A stretch of DNA of 64,000 nucleotides from a beta proteobacterium AAP65 (GCA_001295865.1 LJHW01000002.1:372001-436000); one strand, 5' to 3'. Shown: positions 37,675 to 47,126, counted from the first letter of the stretch. Program-made: numbers and translations. The notes: a model not told the origin generated them from the sequence alone.

Positions 37675-38448
37675 ATGACCGCCAACGTGATCCTTGAGAC
37701 TCGCGCCCTGACCAAGGAGTTCAAGGGGTTCGTGGCGGTGAGCCAAGTCAACCTGCAGGTGCAGCGCGGCAGCATCCATGCGCTGATCGGCCCCAATGGC
37801 GCCGGCAAGACGACCTGCTTCAACCTGTTGACGAAGTTCCTCACGCCCACGTCCGGGCAGATCCTGTTCGACGGTGAAGACATCACCGCCGAAACACCGG
37901 CGCACATCGCCCGCCGCGGCGTCATCCGCTCTTTCCAGATCTCGTCGGTGTTCCCGCATCTCACGGTGCTGGAGAACGTGCGCGTGGCCTTGCAGCGGCA
38001 ATTGGGCAGCTCTTTCCAGTTCTGGCGCTCTGAGCGTTCGCTCGACGGCCTGAACGACAAAGCCATGGCGCTGCTGGCGCAGGTCGATCTTGAAAAGTAC
38101 GCCACGCTCACCGCGGTGGAGCTGAGTTACGGCCGCAAACGCGCGCTGGAGATCGCCACCACGCTGGCCATGGAGCCCAAGCTGATGCTGCTGGACGAAC
38201 CCACGCAGGGCATGGGCCTGGAAGACGTGGACCGCATCAAGCAGCTCATCAAGAAGGTGGCGGCCAGCCGCACCGTGCTGATGGTGGAACACAACATGAG
38301 CGTGGTGGCCAGCATCGCCGACACCATCACCGTGCTGCAGCGCGGCGCCACGCTGGCCGAAGGGCCGTATGCCGAGGTCTCGAAGAACCCGGCCGTCATC
38401 GAGGCCTACATGGGCAGCGCCAACACCGAACTGAAAGGCGCGCACTGA
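37675..38448 (+). CDS. livG: branched-chain-type ABC transporter ATP-binding protein LivG
   Basis: First gene of a five-gene HAAT-family importer. The 257-residue ATPase has Walker A IGPNGAGKTT, the family's long insertion (RRGVIRSFQISSVFPHLTVLENV), the signature LSYGRKRALEIA, Walker B LMLLDEPTQGM and the switch histidine in MVEHNMSVV. The C-terminus IEAYMGSA is typical of LivG. Its TGA overlaps the livF start by one base (TGATG), so translation is coupled. Membrane-associated in the cytoplasm. Confidence 0.95.
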   Translation: MTANVILETRALTKEFKGFVAVSQVNLQVQRGSIHALIGPNGAGKTTCFNLLTKFLTPTSGQILFDGEDITAETPAHIARRGVIRSFQISSVFPHLTVLENVRVALQRQLGSSFQFWRSERSLDGLNDKAMALLAQVDLEKYATLTAVELSYGRKRALEIATTLAMEPKLMLLDEPTQGMGLEDVDRIKQLIKKVAASRTVLMVEHNMSVVASIADTITVLQRGATLAEGPYAEVSKNPAVIEAYMGSANTELKGAH

Positions 38449-39152
38449 TGGCCACGCCCTTTCTTTCGGTGAAAGACCTGCACGGGTGGTACGGCGAATC
38501 GCACGTGCTGCACGGCATCAGCTTCGATGTGCAGGAGGGCGAGGTCGTCACGCTGCTGGGCCGCAACGGCGCAGGCCGCACGAGCACCATGCGCGCCATC
38601 ATGGGCTTGATCGGCAGCCGCAAGGGCAGCATCCAGGTGCGCGGTGTCGAGACCATCACCATGGCCACGCACCGCATCGCGCGCCTGGGCATCGGCTACT
38701 GCCCCGAAGAGCGCGGCATTTTCAGCAGCCTGTCGGCCGAAGAGAACCTGATGCTGCCGCCCACGCTGGGGGCTGGCGGCATGAGCATCGACGCCATCTA
38801 CGCGATGTTCCCGAACCTGAAGGAACGGGCGCAGAGCCAGGGCACGCGCTTGAGCGGCGGTGAACAGCAGATGCTGGCGGTCGCGCGCATCCTGCGCACC
38901 GGCGCCAAGCTCTTGCTGCTGGACGAGATCTCCGAGGGCCTGGCCCCGGTGATCGTGCAGAAGCTCGCCGAGATGGTGAGCACGCTGCGCCGGCAGGGCT
39001 ACACCATCCTGATGGTGGAGCAGAACTTCCGTTTCGCCGCGCCGCTGGCCGACCGTTTTCTCGTCGTCGAGCACGGCGAGGTGATCCAGAGTTTCGCGCA
39101 GGCCGAATTGCCCTCGCGCATGGAGCGCCTGCACGAGTATTTAGGGGTCTAG
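38448..39152 (+). CDS. livF: branched-chain-type ABC transporter ATP-binding protein LivF (Walker A Arg variant)
   Basis: Second ATPase of the importer, 234 residues, with signature RLSGGEQQMLAVARIL, Walker B LLLLDEISEGLAP and switch histidine position replaced by Gln (MVEQNF), the latter normal for LivF. The Walker A loop reads GRNGAGRT: codon CGC at 38577-38579 puts Arg at residue 44 where nearly all ABC ATPases have Lys. The rest of the domain is intact and the gene is in a full operon, so it is not obviously decayed; LivG keeps a normal Walker A, so the heterodimer would have one canonical site. The substrate-binding gene follows after 45 bases. Confidence 0.93.
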   Translation: MATPFLSVKDLHGWYGESHVLHGISFDVQEGEVVTLLGRNGAGRTSTMRAIMGLIGSRKGSIQVRGVETITMATHRIARLGIGYCPEERGIFSSLSAEENLMLPPTLGAGGMSIDAIYAMFPNLKERAQSQGTRLSGGEQQMLAVARILRTGAKLLLLDEISEGLAPVIVQKLAEMVSTLRRQGYTILMVEQNFRFAAPLADRFLVVEHGEVIQSFAQAELPSRMERLHEYLGV

Positions 39153-39197
39153 CCGCGCGCTGGACGCCTGTTTCTGAAGCACCCCAAGGAGACTGAC

Positions 39198-40412
39198 ATG
39201 CAACTGAAGAAGATCGCCGCCGCCTGCACCCTGGCCTGTGCCGCAACGCTGGGCGCTGTTGCGCCTGCGCAGGCGCAGATCTCCGGTGACACCATCAAGA
39301 TCGGCATCATCACCGACATGTCGGGCCTGTATTCCGACATCGATGGTCAAGCCGGCGTGGAGGCCATCCGCATGGCTGTCGCCGACATGGGCGGCAACAT
39401 CAACGGCAAGAAGATCGAGGTTCTCTACGCCGACCACCAGAACAAGGCCGACGTGGCCGCGGCCAAGGCGCGCGAGTGGTTCGACACGCAGGGCGTGGAC
39501 ATGCTGATCGGCGGCACCAACTCGGGCACCGCACTGGCCATGGCCAAGGTGGCGGCCGAGAAGAAGAAGGTGTTCATCGCCATCGGCGCCGCGACGGCAG
39601 CCTTGACCAACGAGCAGTGCAACCCCTACACCGTGCACTGGGCCTATGACACCGTGGCGCTGGCCAAGGGCACCGGCAACGCGGTGGTGAAGCAGGGCGG
39701 CAAGAGCTGGTATTTCCTGACGGCCGACTACGCCTTCGGCGCGCAGTTGCAGAACGACACCAGCAACGTCGTGAAGGCCGCCGGCGGCAACATCGTCGGC
39801 GCCGTGAAACACCCGCTGTCTGCCAGCGACTTCAGCAGCTTCCTGCTGCAGGCGCAGAGCAGCAAGGCGCAGATCCTGGGCCTGGCCAACGCCGGGGGCG
39901 ACACCATCAACAGCATCAAGGCGGCCAACGAGTTCGGCATCACGCGGACGATGAAGCTGGCGGGTCTGCTGGTCTTCATCAACGACATCCACAGCCTGGG
40001 CTTGAAGACCACGCAAGGCATGTACCTGACGGACAGCTGGTACTGGAACCGCGACGCCGAGACGCGCGCCTGGAGCCGCAAGTTCTTCGAGAAGATCAAG
40101 CGCATGCCCAGCAGCATCCAGGCCGGCGACTACTCGGCTGCACTGAACTACTTGCAGGCGGTGAAGGCCATCAACAGCGACGATGCCGACAAGGTGCTGG
40201 CCAAGATGCGTGGCACCAAGATCAACGACATGTTCGCCAAGGGCGGCTTCATCCGCGGAGACGGCCGCATGGTGCACGACATGTACCTGATGCAGGTCAA
40301 GAGCCCCGACAAGAGCACCGAACCCTGGGACTACTACAACGTGGTCCAGACCTTCAAGGGCGAAGAAGCCTGGACGACCAAGGCCGAGAGCAAGTGCGCC
40401 CTCTGGAAATGA
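39198..40412 (+). CDS. periplasmic branched-chain/aromatic-type substrate-binding protein (LivK-like)
   Basis: Captures the ligand for the LivGFHM importer. The 404-residue protein has a signal peptide (MQLKKIAAACTLACAATLGA, cleavage after AQA) and the Peripla_BP_6 fold: ISGDTIKIGIITDMSGLYSD, LYADHQNKADVAAAKARE, VDMLIGGTNSGTALAM and FLTADYAFGAQLQND. It is longer than E. coli LivK (about 370) and resembles paralogues that bind aromatic acids, amides or unknown ligands, so valine/leucine binding should not be assumed. Its position between the ATPase and permease genes is typical of betaproteobacterial HAAT operons. Confidence 0.92.
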   Translation: MQLKKIAAACTLACAATLGAVAPAQAQISGDTIKIGIITDMSGLYSDIDGQAGVEAIRMAVADMGGNINGKKIEVLYADHQNKADVAAAKAREWFDTQGVDMLIGGTNSGTALAMAKVAAEKKKVFIAIGAATAALTNEQCNPYTVHWAYDTVALAKGTGNAVVKQGGKSWYFLTADYAFGAQLQNDTSNVVKAAGGNIVGAVKHPLSASDFSSFLLQAQSSKAQILGLANAGGDTINSIKAANEFGITRTMKLAGLLVFINDIHSLGLKTTQGMYLTDSWYWNRDAETRAWSRKFFEKIKRMPSSIQAGDYSAALNYLQAVKAINSDDADKVLAKMRGTKINDMFAKGGFIRGDGRMVHDMYLMQVKSPDKSTEPWDYYNVVQTFKGEEAWTTKAESKCALWK

Positions 40413-40446
40413 CGGCAGCGACCGCCTGAGCTGAACCCCGCGCGCG

Positions 40447-41331
40447 ATGGATATCTTTGGCATTCCGATCCAGGCCTTCATGGGCCAGCTTCTGCTGGGC
40501 CTGGTGAACGGCTCGTTCTACGCCATGCTCAGCCTCGGGCTGGCGGTGATCTTCGGTCTGCTGGGCATCGTCAACTTCGCGCACGGGGCGCTGTACATGA
40601 TGGGCGCCTACGTGGCATGGCTGGGCGCCGAGTACGCAGGCATCGGCTTCTGGTGGAGCTTGCTGCTGGCGCCGCTGGTGGTGGGCGCCATCGGCGTGGT
40701 GATCGAACGCACGCTGCTCAAGCAGCTGTACAAGATCGACCCCATTTACGGCCTCTTGCTCACCTTCGGCCTCGCGCTCATCGCCGAGGGCGTATTCCGC
40801 GACCAGTTCGGTGTGTCGGGTCAGCAGTACCCGGTGCCGGAACTGCTGCAGGGCGCCACCAACCTGGGCTTCATGATCCTGCCGAACTACCGCGGCTTCG
40901 TGATCTTCGCGTCGCTCTTCATCTGCCTGGTGACCTGGTTCATCATAGAACGTACGCGCCTGGGCAGCTACCTGCGCGCCGGCACCGAGAACCCGTCGCT
41001 GGTGCAGGCCTTCGGCGTGAACGTGCCGATGATGGTGATGCTGACCTACGGCGCCGGCGCCGGCCTGGCCGCGATGGCTGGTGTGCTGGCCGCGCCCATC
41101 ATCCAGATCACGCCGCTGATGGGCAGCAACCTGATCATCATCGTCTTCGCGGTGGTGGTGATCGGCGGCATGGGTTCCATCCTCGGCTCCATCCTCACCG
41201 GCCTGCTGCTGGGGCTGGTGGAGGGCCTGACGAAGGTCTTCTACCCCGAGGCCTCCAGCATCGTCGTCTTCGTCATCATGGCCATCGTGCTGATGATCCG
41301 GCCCGCCGGCCTGTTCGGAAAGGAGAAGTGA
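40447..41331 (+). CDS. livH: ABC transporter permease LivH
   Basis: One of two membrane subunits of the importer. The 294-residue protein has about eight hydrophobic helices and the LivH signatures GLVNGSFYAMLSLGLAVIFG and VNFAHGALYMMGAY near the N-terminus, with VIGGMGSILGSILTGLLLG near the C-terminus. The EAA-like cytoplasmic loop includes RAGTENPSLVQAFGVNV. livM follows one base after its stop, so translational coupling is likely. Confidence 0.95.
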   Translation: MDIFGIPIQAFMGQLLLGLVNGSFYAMLSLGLAVIFGLLGIVNFAHGALYMMGAYVAWLGAEYAGIGFWWSLLLAPLVVGAIGVVIERTLLKQLYKIDPIYGLLLTFGLALIAEGVFRDQFGVSGQQYPVPELLQGATNLGFMILPNYRGFVIFASLFICLVTWFIIERTRLGSYLRAGTENPSLVQAFGVNVPMMVMLTYGAGAGLAAMAGVLAAPIIQITPLMGSNLIIIVFAVVVIGGMGSILGSILTGLLLGLVEGLTKVFYPEASSIVVFVIMAIVLMIRPAGLFGKEK

Positions 41332-41332
41332 G

Positions 41333-42307
41333 ATGAGCACTTCTTCCGCGAGCGGCGGCGTGGACATCCAGCGCTGGAGCAAGATCGCCTGGGGCGTGGG
41401 CTTGGCGCTGCTGGTCGCCGCGCCTTTCCTCGGCGTCTACCCGATCTTCATGATCAAGGCGCTGTGTTTTGCCATCTTCGCCTGCGCCTTCAACCTGCTG
41501 CTGGGCTACACCGGGCTCTTGAGCTTCGGCCACGCCGCCTACCTGGGCGCGGCGGCCTATGTCACGGGCTGGCTGGTGCGCTCGGCGGGTTTTTCGCCCG
41601 AACTCGGCATCCTGGCCGGGGCGCTGTCGGGCACGGTGCTGGGCGCCCTCGTCGGTTTCATCGCCATCCGCCGCCAGGGCATCTACTTCGCGATGATCAC
41701 GCTGGCCATGGCGCAGATGATCTACTTCGTCTGGCTGCAGGCGCCCTTCACGGGCGGTGAAGACGGCCTGCAGGGCGTGCCGCGCGGCACGCTCTTCGGC
41801 CTGATTCCACTGCAGAACGATCTCGTCATGTACTTCGTGGTGCTGGCGGCCTTCGTGGGCGTGTTCCTCGCGGTCATCCGCATCGTGCACTCGCCCTACG
41901 GCCAGGTGCTCAAGGCCATCCGCGAAAACGAGCCGCGGGCCGTTTCGCTGGGGTATGACGTCGACAAGTACAAGCTGCTGGCCTTCGTGCTCAGCACCAC
42001 GCTGGCCGGCCTGGCTGGTGCACTGAAGACCGTGGCGCTGGGTTTTGCCACGCTGTCAGATGCCCACTGGTCGCTCTCGGGCGAGGTGGTGCTGATGACG
42101 CTGCTGGGCGGTATGGGCACCTTCGCCGGGCCCGTGGTGGGGGCTTTCACCATCATCGGGCTGCAGAACTTCCTGGCCGACCGTGTCGGCTCGTGGGTCA
42201 CGGTCATCATCGGTGCGATCTTCGTCGTCTGCGTCGTCGGCTTCCGCCGCGGCTTCGTCGGGGAATTGCTGGCCTGGCTGAAACGCCGCCAGCCCAAGCA
42301 GCCCTGA
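41333..42307 (+). CDS. livM: ABC transporter permease LivM
   Basis: Second membrane subunit of the importer; 324 residues with about nine hydrophobic helices. LLGYTGLLSFGHAAYLGAAAY and YFAMITLAMAQMIYFVW are LivM signatures, and the cytoplasmic loop AIRENEPRAVSLGYDVDKYK contacts the ATPases. The C-terminus ends in a basic RRGFVGELLAWLKRR tail. It closes the livGF-K-HM operon; a perfect stem-loop follows its stop. Confidence 0.95.
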   Translation: MSTSSASGGVDIQRWSKIAWGVGLALLVAAPFLGVYPIFMIKALCFAIFACAFNLLLGYTGLLSFGHAAYLGAAAYVTGWLVRSAGFSPELGILAGALSGTVLGALVGFIAIRRQGIYFAMITLAMAQMIYFVWLQAPFTGGEDGLQGVPRGTLFGLIPLQNDLVMYFVVLAAFVGVFLAVIRIVHSPYGQVLKAIRENEPRAVSLGYDVDKYKLLAFVLSTTLAGLAGALKTVALGFATLSDAHWSLSGEVVLMTLLGGMGTFAGPVVGAFTIIGLQNFLADRVGSWVTVIIGAIFVVCVVGFRRGFVGELLAWLKRRQPKQP

Positions 42308-42313
42308 GGGGCC

Positions 42314-42332
42314 GGGCGACGCCCCGTCGCCC
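42314..42332 (+). terminator. 7-bp stem-loop after livM
   Basis: GGGCGAC (42314-42320) pairs perfectly with GTCGCCC (42326-42332) around a 5-base loop, starting 7 bases after the livM stop. It is the likely transcript-end structure of the liv operon, although no T-run follows. The remaining ~130 bases before the RND adaptor show no further clear signal. Confidence 0.45.
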
Positions 42333-42465
42333 ATCGTTCGGCACCACCGTTCGCCCCGTGCAGCGGGCCTTTCGTCGCAGGCGGCTGCCGCCAGCCCTGC
42401 GGCGCCGTTACGCTTGCGGCTTCTGTTCTTGTCTGCCGGCGTGCCCGCGCGCGCCACCGAAGCCC

Positions 42466-43650
42466 ATGCATCCCTCTCTGCCCGCCCACGCCCGCCCCCG
42501 TGTCCTCGTTGTGGCCCTGGCGGCCGTTCTGGCTGCTGCGCTGGCCGGTTGCGGCAAGCCCGGCGCCGGGGGGCCGTCCGCCGCCGCCTCTGGCGCTTCG
42601 GCGGCCAAGGCCGCGGCGCCGGTGCTGCTGCTGGCCCCCGAAGACCTGCTCACGCTCCAACCCAGTCGGCTGGCCAGTGGCCCCGTCATCAGCGGTTCGC
42701 TGCAGCCCGAGCGCCGTGCCGACCTGCGCGCCGAGGTGGCCGCGGTGGTGCTGCAGGTGATGAAGGAGAACGGCGACACCGTGAACGCCGGCGACACGCT
42801 GATGAAGTTGGACGACACCGCCATCCGCGACAGCCTCACCTCGGCCGAAGAAGCGCTGCGCGCCTCGACCCAGGCTTTCGAACAGGTGGAACGCCAGGTG
42901 GCGCGCCTGAAGACGCTGCAGGCCCAGGGCATGACCTCCACGCAGGCGCTGGAAGATGCCGAGGTGCGACGCAACAACGCGCAGAGCGATCAGGTGGCGG
43001 CGCGCTCGCGCGTGGTGTCGGCGCGCCAGCAGATGGCGCGCACCATCGTGCGTGCGCCTTTTGCCGGCGTGGTGAGCGAGCGCAAGGTCTCGGTGGGCGA
43101 CACCGTGCAGGTGGGCCGCGAGCTGGTGAAGGTGATCGACCCGCGCAGCATGCGTTTCGAGGGTCTGGTCTCGGCCGACCGCATGCACGAGCTCAAGCTC
43201 GGCCAGCCGGTGAGCTTTCGTGTCAACGGTTTTGCGCAGGGCGATTTCACCGGCAAGGTGCAGCGCATCGAGGCCGCTGCCAATGCCGTCACGCGTCAGG
43301 TGGAGGTGATCGTCGCCTTCGCCACGCCGGCGCAGGCGCCGCGCGTGTCGGGCTTGTTCGCCGAGGGGCGCGTGGAAACCGGTGGCACCGAAGGCCTGTC
43401 GCTGCCCGGCCAGGCGGTGGTGCGCGCCGGCGAACTGGCCCATGCCTGGAAGCTCAACGGCAACACACTGGCCAAGGTGGCGTTGCGCCTGGGCGAGCGC
43501 GATGCGCGCACTGGCGAGACCCCGGTGCTCTCCGGCCTGGTGGCGGGCGACCGCATCTTGCGCAGCCCAGGCAGTTCGCTCGTGGATGGGCAGAAGTTCG
43601 AGCTGGCCAAGCCCGTGGCCGCGGCCGCGCCGGCCAGCGCCGTGAATTGA
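42466..43650 (+). CDS. RND efflux periplasmic adaptor, lipoprotein
   Basis: Membrane-fusion protein linking an RND pump to an outer-membrane channel. With the ATG at 42466 the 394-residue protein has a lipoprotein signal peptide with lipobox LAGC (Cys at about residue 24). The lipoyl/barrel-sandwich halves are RADLRAEVAAVVLQV..NGDTVNAGDTLMKLD and IVRAPFAGVVSERKVSVGD, joined by a coiled-coil hairpin (about 110-185). A beta-barrel domain follows (FEGLVSADRMHELKLGQPV). The pump gene starts 10 bases after its stop. No outer-membrane factor gene is adjacent. Confidence 0.93.
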   Translation: MHPSLPAHARPRVLVVALAAVLAAALAGCGKPGAGGPSAAASGASAAKAAAPVLLLAPEDLLTLQPSRLASGPVISGSLQPERRADLRAEVAAVVLQVMKENGDTVNAGDTLMKLDDTAIRDSLTSAEEALRASTQAFEQVERQVARLKTLQAQGMTSTQALEDAEVRRNNAQSDQVAARSRVVSARQQMARTIVRAPFAGVVSERKVSVGDTVQVGRELVKVIDPRSMRFEGLVSADRMHELKLGQPVSFRVNGFAQGDFTGKVQRIEAAANAVTRQVEVIVAFATPAQAPRVSGLFAEGRVETGGTEGLSLPGQAVVRAGELAHAWKLNGNTLAKVALRLGERDARTGETPVLSGLVAGDRILRSPGSSLVDGQKFELAKPVAAAAPASAVN

Positions 43651-43659
43651 GGTTGCGCC

Positions 43660-46600
43660 ATGTTCCTCTCTGAATTCAGCATCAAGCGCCCGGTGGCGAT
43701 GATCGTCATCATCCTGGCGCTGATGGCGCTGGGCCTGCTCGCCTTGAGCAAGCTGCGCGTCAACCAGATGCCCGATGTCGAGCAGCCGCTGCTGGTGGTG
43801 CAGATCCCGTACCCCGGCGCCAGCCCCGACACCGTGGAGCGCGAGGTCGTCAACCGCATCGAGAAGGCGCTGCAGGGCATCGCTGGCGTGACCGACGTGC
43901 GCAGCACCAGCAACGAAGGCAGCGCGCAGCTGTTACTGATCTTCAACTTCGACAAGAACATGATCGAGGCGGCCGACGAGGTGCGCAACGCCATCGCCTC
44001 GGTGCGCTACAAACTGCCGGTGGAGATGCGCGAGCCGGTGCTGCGCCGGGTCGACCCCGCGGCCCAGCCCATCATGCAGCTGGCGCTGTCTTCGAAGACG
44101 CTGACGCACGCGCAGATCTCGCGCCTGGCCGAAGACCAGCTGGCCGACCGCTTCCGCGGCATCGGTGGCGTGGCGGTGGTCAACGTCAACGGCGCGCTGC
44201 GGCGTGAGCTCAGTGTGCTGCTGCGTGCCGAGAAGTTGCGTGAGTACGAAGTCAGCGTCACCGAGGTGGTGGCGGCGCTGCGCGCGCAGAACGCCACGGC
44301 GCCGGTGGGCAAGGTGCGCGGCACGCTGCAAGACCAGAGCATCCGCCTGGTGGGCCGCATCGAAAGCCCGAGCGAGTTCGGGCAGATCGTCATCAAGCGC
44401 CGCGGCAGTGAACTCGTGCGCCTGGCGCAGGTGGCCGAGGTGAAGGACGGCTTCGCCGAGCTCACGAGCTTCTCGATGCGCAGTGGCAACCCGAACGTGG
44501 GCCTGTCCATCACGCGCACGCGCGAAGCCAGCACGGTGAGCGTGGCCGACGACATCCGCAAGCTGGTGGCCGAAGTCAACAAGACGCTGCCCGCCGGCAC
44601 CCAGCTGGAGGTCACGCAAGACGGTGGCGAAAGCGCCTCCAGCAGCCTGTACAACGTGATCCACGCGCTGGTCTTCGGCGCCGGCCTGACGATCTTTGTC
44701 GTCTACATCTTCCTGAACTCGTGGCGCAGCACCTTGATCACGGCGCTGAGCCTGCCCACGAGCGTGATCGCCGCCTTCATCGCGGTGTGGCTCTGTGGCT
44801 TCACGCTGAACTTCATGAGCCTGCTGGGCCTGAGCCTGGCCATCGGCGTGCTGATCGACGACGCCATCGTGGTGCGCGAGAACATCGTGCGCCACATGGA
44901 AGCCGGTGAAGACCGCCGCACCGCGGCGCTGAACGGCACGGCCGAGATCGGCCTGGCCGTGGCGGCCACCACCTTCAGCATCGTGGCGGTGTTCGTGCCG
45001 GTGGCCTTCATGCCCGGCGTCAGTGGTGAGTGGTTCCGGCCCTTCGCGCTGACGGTGGTGGCCTCGGTGATGGTGAGCCTGTTCATCAGCTTCACGCTCG
45101 ACCCGCTGCTCTCGGCTTACTGGGGCGACCCGGTGGGTCACCACGCGGCGCCCAAGCGCGGCATCAGCCGCTGGCTGGAACGTTTCAACCAATGGTTCGA
45201 CCACCAGGCCGACCGTTATGGCCGCGTCATTGCCTGGGCGCTGCACCACCGGCGCTGGATGGCGGTGTTCGCCGTGCTCAGCCTGGTGGCCGCCATCGGC
45301 CTGCAGGCCAAGTGGGGCGGTTCGAGCTTCTTGCCCTCTTCTGATTTCGGCACCATCGCGGTGGACGTGCGCACACCGGCCAGCAGCAGCTTGGCGTACG
45401 CACGCATGAAGGTGGAAGCCGTGGCCCAGCTCGCCCACACGCTGCCCGAAACCAAGGCCACCAACAGCTCCATCAACGCCGGCGGCGGGCGGGTGTATGT
45501 CGACGTGGGCAAGAGCACGCAGCGCAACCGCAGCGCGCAGGCCATCGCAGCCGATCTGCGCAAGCTCACCGCACGCCTGGTGGGCGCCGAGTACGTGGTG
45601 CTCGACGACCTCAACAACGGCGCGCAGAAGCCGGTGCAGATCCGCTTCACGGGCCCCGACACGCGCCAGCTGCTGGAGATCACCAGCCAGTTCATGGACA
45701 AGCTGCGCACCGTGCCCGGCGCGGTGGACGTGGGCCTGTCGGAGCAAGACCCGCAGGACGAGATGAAGATCGAGCTCGACCGCGGCCTGGCCAACACCCT
45801 GGGCATCAGCGTCAACGATGCGGCCCAGGCCCTGCGCGTGGCTTTCGCGGGCGTGGAGGTGGGAGACTGGGTCGACCCCAGCGGCGAAACGCGCGACGTG
45901 GCCGTGCGCCTGCACCCGCAAGACCGCGTGGACGCCGGCAACATCGAGCGCCTGCCCATCGCCGTGAGCGGCAGCAACCGCATGGTGCCGCTGGAGCAGA
46001 TCGCCACCGTCACCATGGGCAAGGGCCCGAGCCAGATCCAGCACAACGACGGCAAGCGCACCATCAGCGTGGCCGCCAACGTGCAGGGCCGCTCACCCGG
46101 CGAGGTGACGGCCGAGGCCATGAAGCTGGCCCGTGCCATGAGCTACCCGCCGGGTTACGGGCTCGAACTCGCGGGTGCCTCGAAAGACCAGCAGGAGGTC
46201 TTCACGCAGATGGGCATCGCGCTGATTTCGGGCATCGCGCTGATGTACCTGGTGCTGGTGATGCAGTTCAGCAGCTTCACCGCGCCGCTGGCGGTGATGC
46301 TGTCGTTGCCGCTGTCGCTGATCGGCGTGGTGGTGGCGCTGCTGATGACCAAGGGCACGCTGAACCTGATGAGCTTCATCGGCGTGATCATGCTCATGGG
46401 CCTGGTGGCGAAAAACGCCATCCTGCTGCTGGATGCCGCGCGTGTGCTGGAAGCCGAGGGCGTGGACCGCGAAGACGCCTTGATGACCGCGGGCCGCAAG
46501 CGCCTGCGCCCCATCTTGATGACGACCTTTGCGCTGGTGGCCGGCATGTTGCCGGTGGCCATCGGGGTGGGAGAGGGCGGTGAGTTCTACCGTCCGATGG

Positions 46601-46878
46601 CCGTGGCCATCATCGGCGGCACGATCACCAGCACCATCCTCACCCTGCTGGTGGTGCCGAGCTTCTACGACAGCATCGAAGTCTCGCGCGACCGCATGGT
46701 GGCCAAGTACGGCCGGCGCGAGGAGCGTTGGAACCCGTTCTTCGCCTTCGTGCTGACCTTCCTGGAAGCGCTGGCCACCCTGGTGTTCTTGCGCCTGCTG
46801 TGGCGCCTGCTGGTGCGCGGTGTGCGCTGGGCGCTGCGCGGCGGGCGCAGCGCGCCTCAGCGTGCTGCAGCCACCTGA
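43660..46878 (+). CDS. RND efflux pump inner-membrane transporter (HAE1/AcrB type)
   Basis: Proton-driven exporter of hydrophobic compounds. The 1,072-residue protein has the RND layout of two sets of one plus five helices with two large periplasmic domains. It begins MFLSEFSIKRPVAMIVIILA and has QIPYPGASPDTVEREVV and the proton-relay aspartates in GVLIDDAIVVRENI (about residue 400). MEAGEDRRTAALNGTAEIG is the loop before TM5-6 and GLVAKNAILLLDAARV the matching second-half motif. The C-terminus is extended by about 35 basic residues. With the adaptor it forms a two-gene operon. The overall pattern is HAE1, but the substrate cannot be told. Confidence 0.95.
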   Translation: MFLSEFSIKRPVAMIVIILALMALGLLALSKLRVNQMPDVEQPLLVVQIPYPGASPDTVEREVVNRIEKALQGIAGVTDVRSTSNEGSAQLLLIFNFDKNMIEAADEVRNAIASVRYKLPVEMREPVLRRVDPAAQPIMQLALSSKTLTHAQISRLAEDQLADRFRGIGGVAVVNVNGALRRELSVLLRAEKLREYEVSVTEVVAALRAQNATAPVGKVRGTLQDQSIRLVGRIESPSEFGQIVIKRRGSELVRLAQVAEVKDGFAELTSFSMRSGNPNVGLSITRTREASTVSVADDIRKLVAEVNKTLPAGTQLEVTQDGGESASSSLYNVIHALVFGAGLTIFVVYIFLNSWRSTLITALSLPTSVIAAFIAVWLCGFTLNFMSLLGLSLAIGVLIDDAIVVRENIVRHMEAGEDRRTAALNGTAEIGLAVAATTFSIVAVFVPVAFMPGVSGEWFRPFALTVVASVMVSLFISFTLDPLLSAYWGDPVGHHAAPKRGISRWLERFNQWFDHQADRYGRVIAWALHHRRWMAVFAVLSLVAAIGLQAKWGGSSFLPSSDFGTIAVDVRTPASSSLAYARMKVEAVAQLAHTLPETKATNSSINAGGGRVYVDVGKSTQRNRSAQAIAADLRKLTARLVGAEYVVLDDLNNGAQKPVQIRFTGPDTRQLLEITSQFMDKLRTVPGAVDVGLSEQDPQDEMKIELDRGLANTLGISVNDAAQALRVAFAGVEVGDWVDPSGETRDVAVRLHPQDRVDAGNIERLPIAVSGSNRMVPLEQIATVTMGKGPSQIQHNDGKRTISVAANVQGRSPGEVTAEAMKLARAMSYPPGYGLELAGASKDQQEVFTQMGIALISGIALMYLVLVMQFSSFTAPLAVMLSLPLSLIGVVVALLMTKGTLNLMSFIGVIMLMGLVAKNAILLLDAARVLEAEGVDREDALMTAGRKRLRPILMTTFALVAGMLPVAIGVGEGGEFYRPMAVAIIGGTITSTILTLLVVPSFYDSIEVSRDRMVAKYGRREERWNPFFAFVLTFLEALATLVFLRLLWRLLVRGVRWALRGGRSAPQRAAAT

Positions 46879-47045
46879 GTGGTGGGCGTGTGGGCTTTGG
46901 CCGCGCCGGCGCGCTCGGCCGGGCCTTGCAGGTTGATGGCCAGGGTCAGCAGCGTCAGGGCCACGGCAAACACGACGGGTTCCGTCGGCAGCGGGCGGTG
47001 GCGGCGAACGGGCGGCGGGGGGGCGATGGCTGGTCCGGTGTTCAC
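46857..47045 (-). CDS. possible small single-helix membrane protein
   Basis: A 62-residue minus-strand frame from a GTG at 47045 (NTGPAIAPPPPVRRHRPLP) with one clear hydrophobic helix, TEPVVFAVALTLLTLAINLQ, and a polar Ala/Thr-rich tail. Its last bases overlap the antiparallel 3' end of the RND pump gene by 22 bases. A Pro/Arg-rich N-terminus before one helix is common in small Burkholderiales membrane proteins. The frame stays open far upstream without a better start and the ribosome site is weak, so the gene is tentative. I do not recognise a family. Confidence 0.4.
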   Translation of the reverse strand: MNTGPAIAPPPPVRRHRPLPTEPVVFAVALTLLTLAINLQGPAERAGAAKAHTPTTQVAAAR

Positions 47046-47126
47046 GTTCGGTACTCGCAACAAGGTGTACGAGATTGGGACACAGCCCCGTGTCTTTGCG
47101 GTGAAATGCGGCCCCGCCCGGCCGTG

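Noticed and set aside
42308..42465. Possible riboswitch or leader before the RND adaptor gene
   Set aside because: Only the post-livM hairpin is visible; no conserved aptamer-like pairing was found.
46728..47126. Upstream extension of the cysQ frame into the RND pump gene
   Set aside because: The extra residues overlap the pump 3' end and carry no CysQ similarity.
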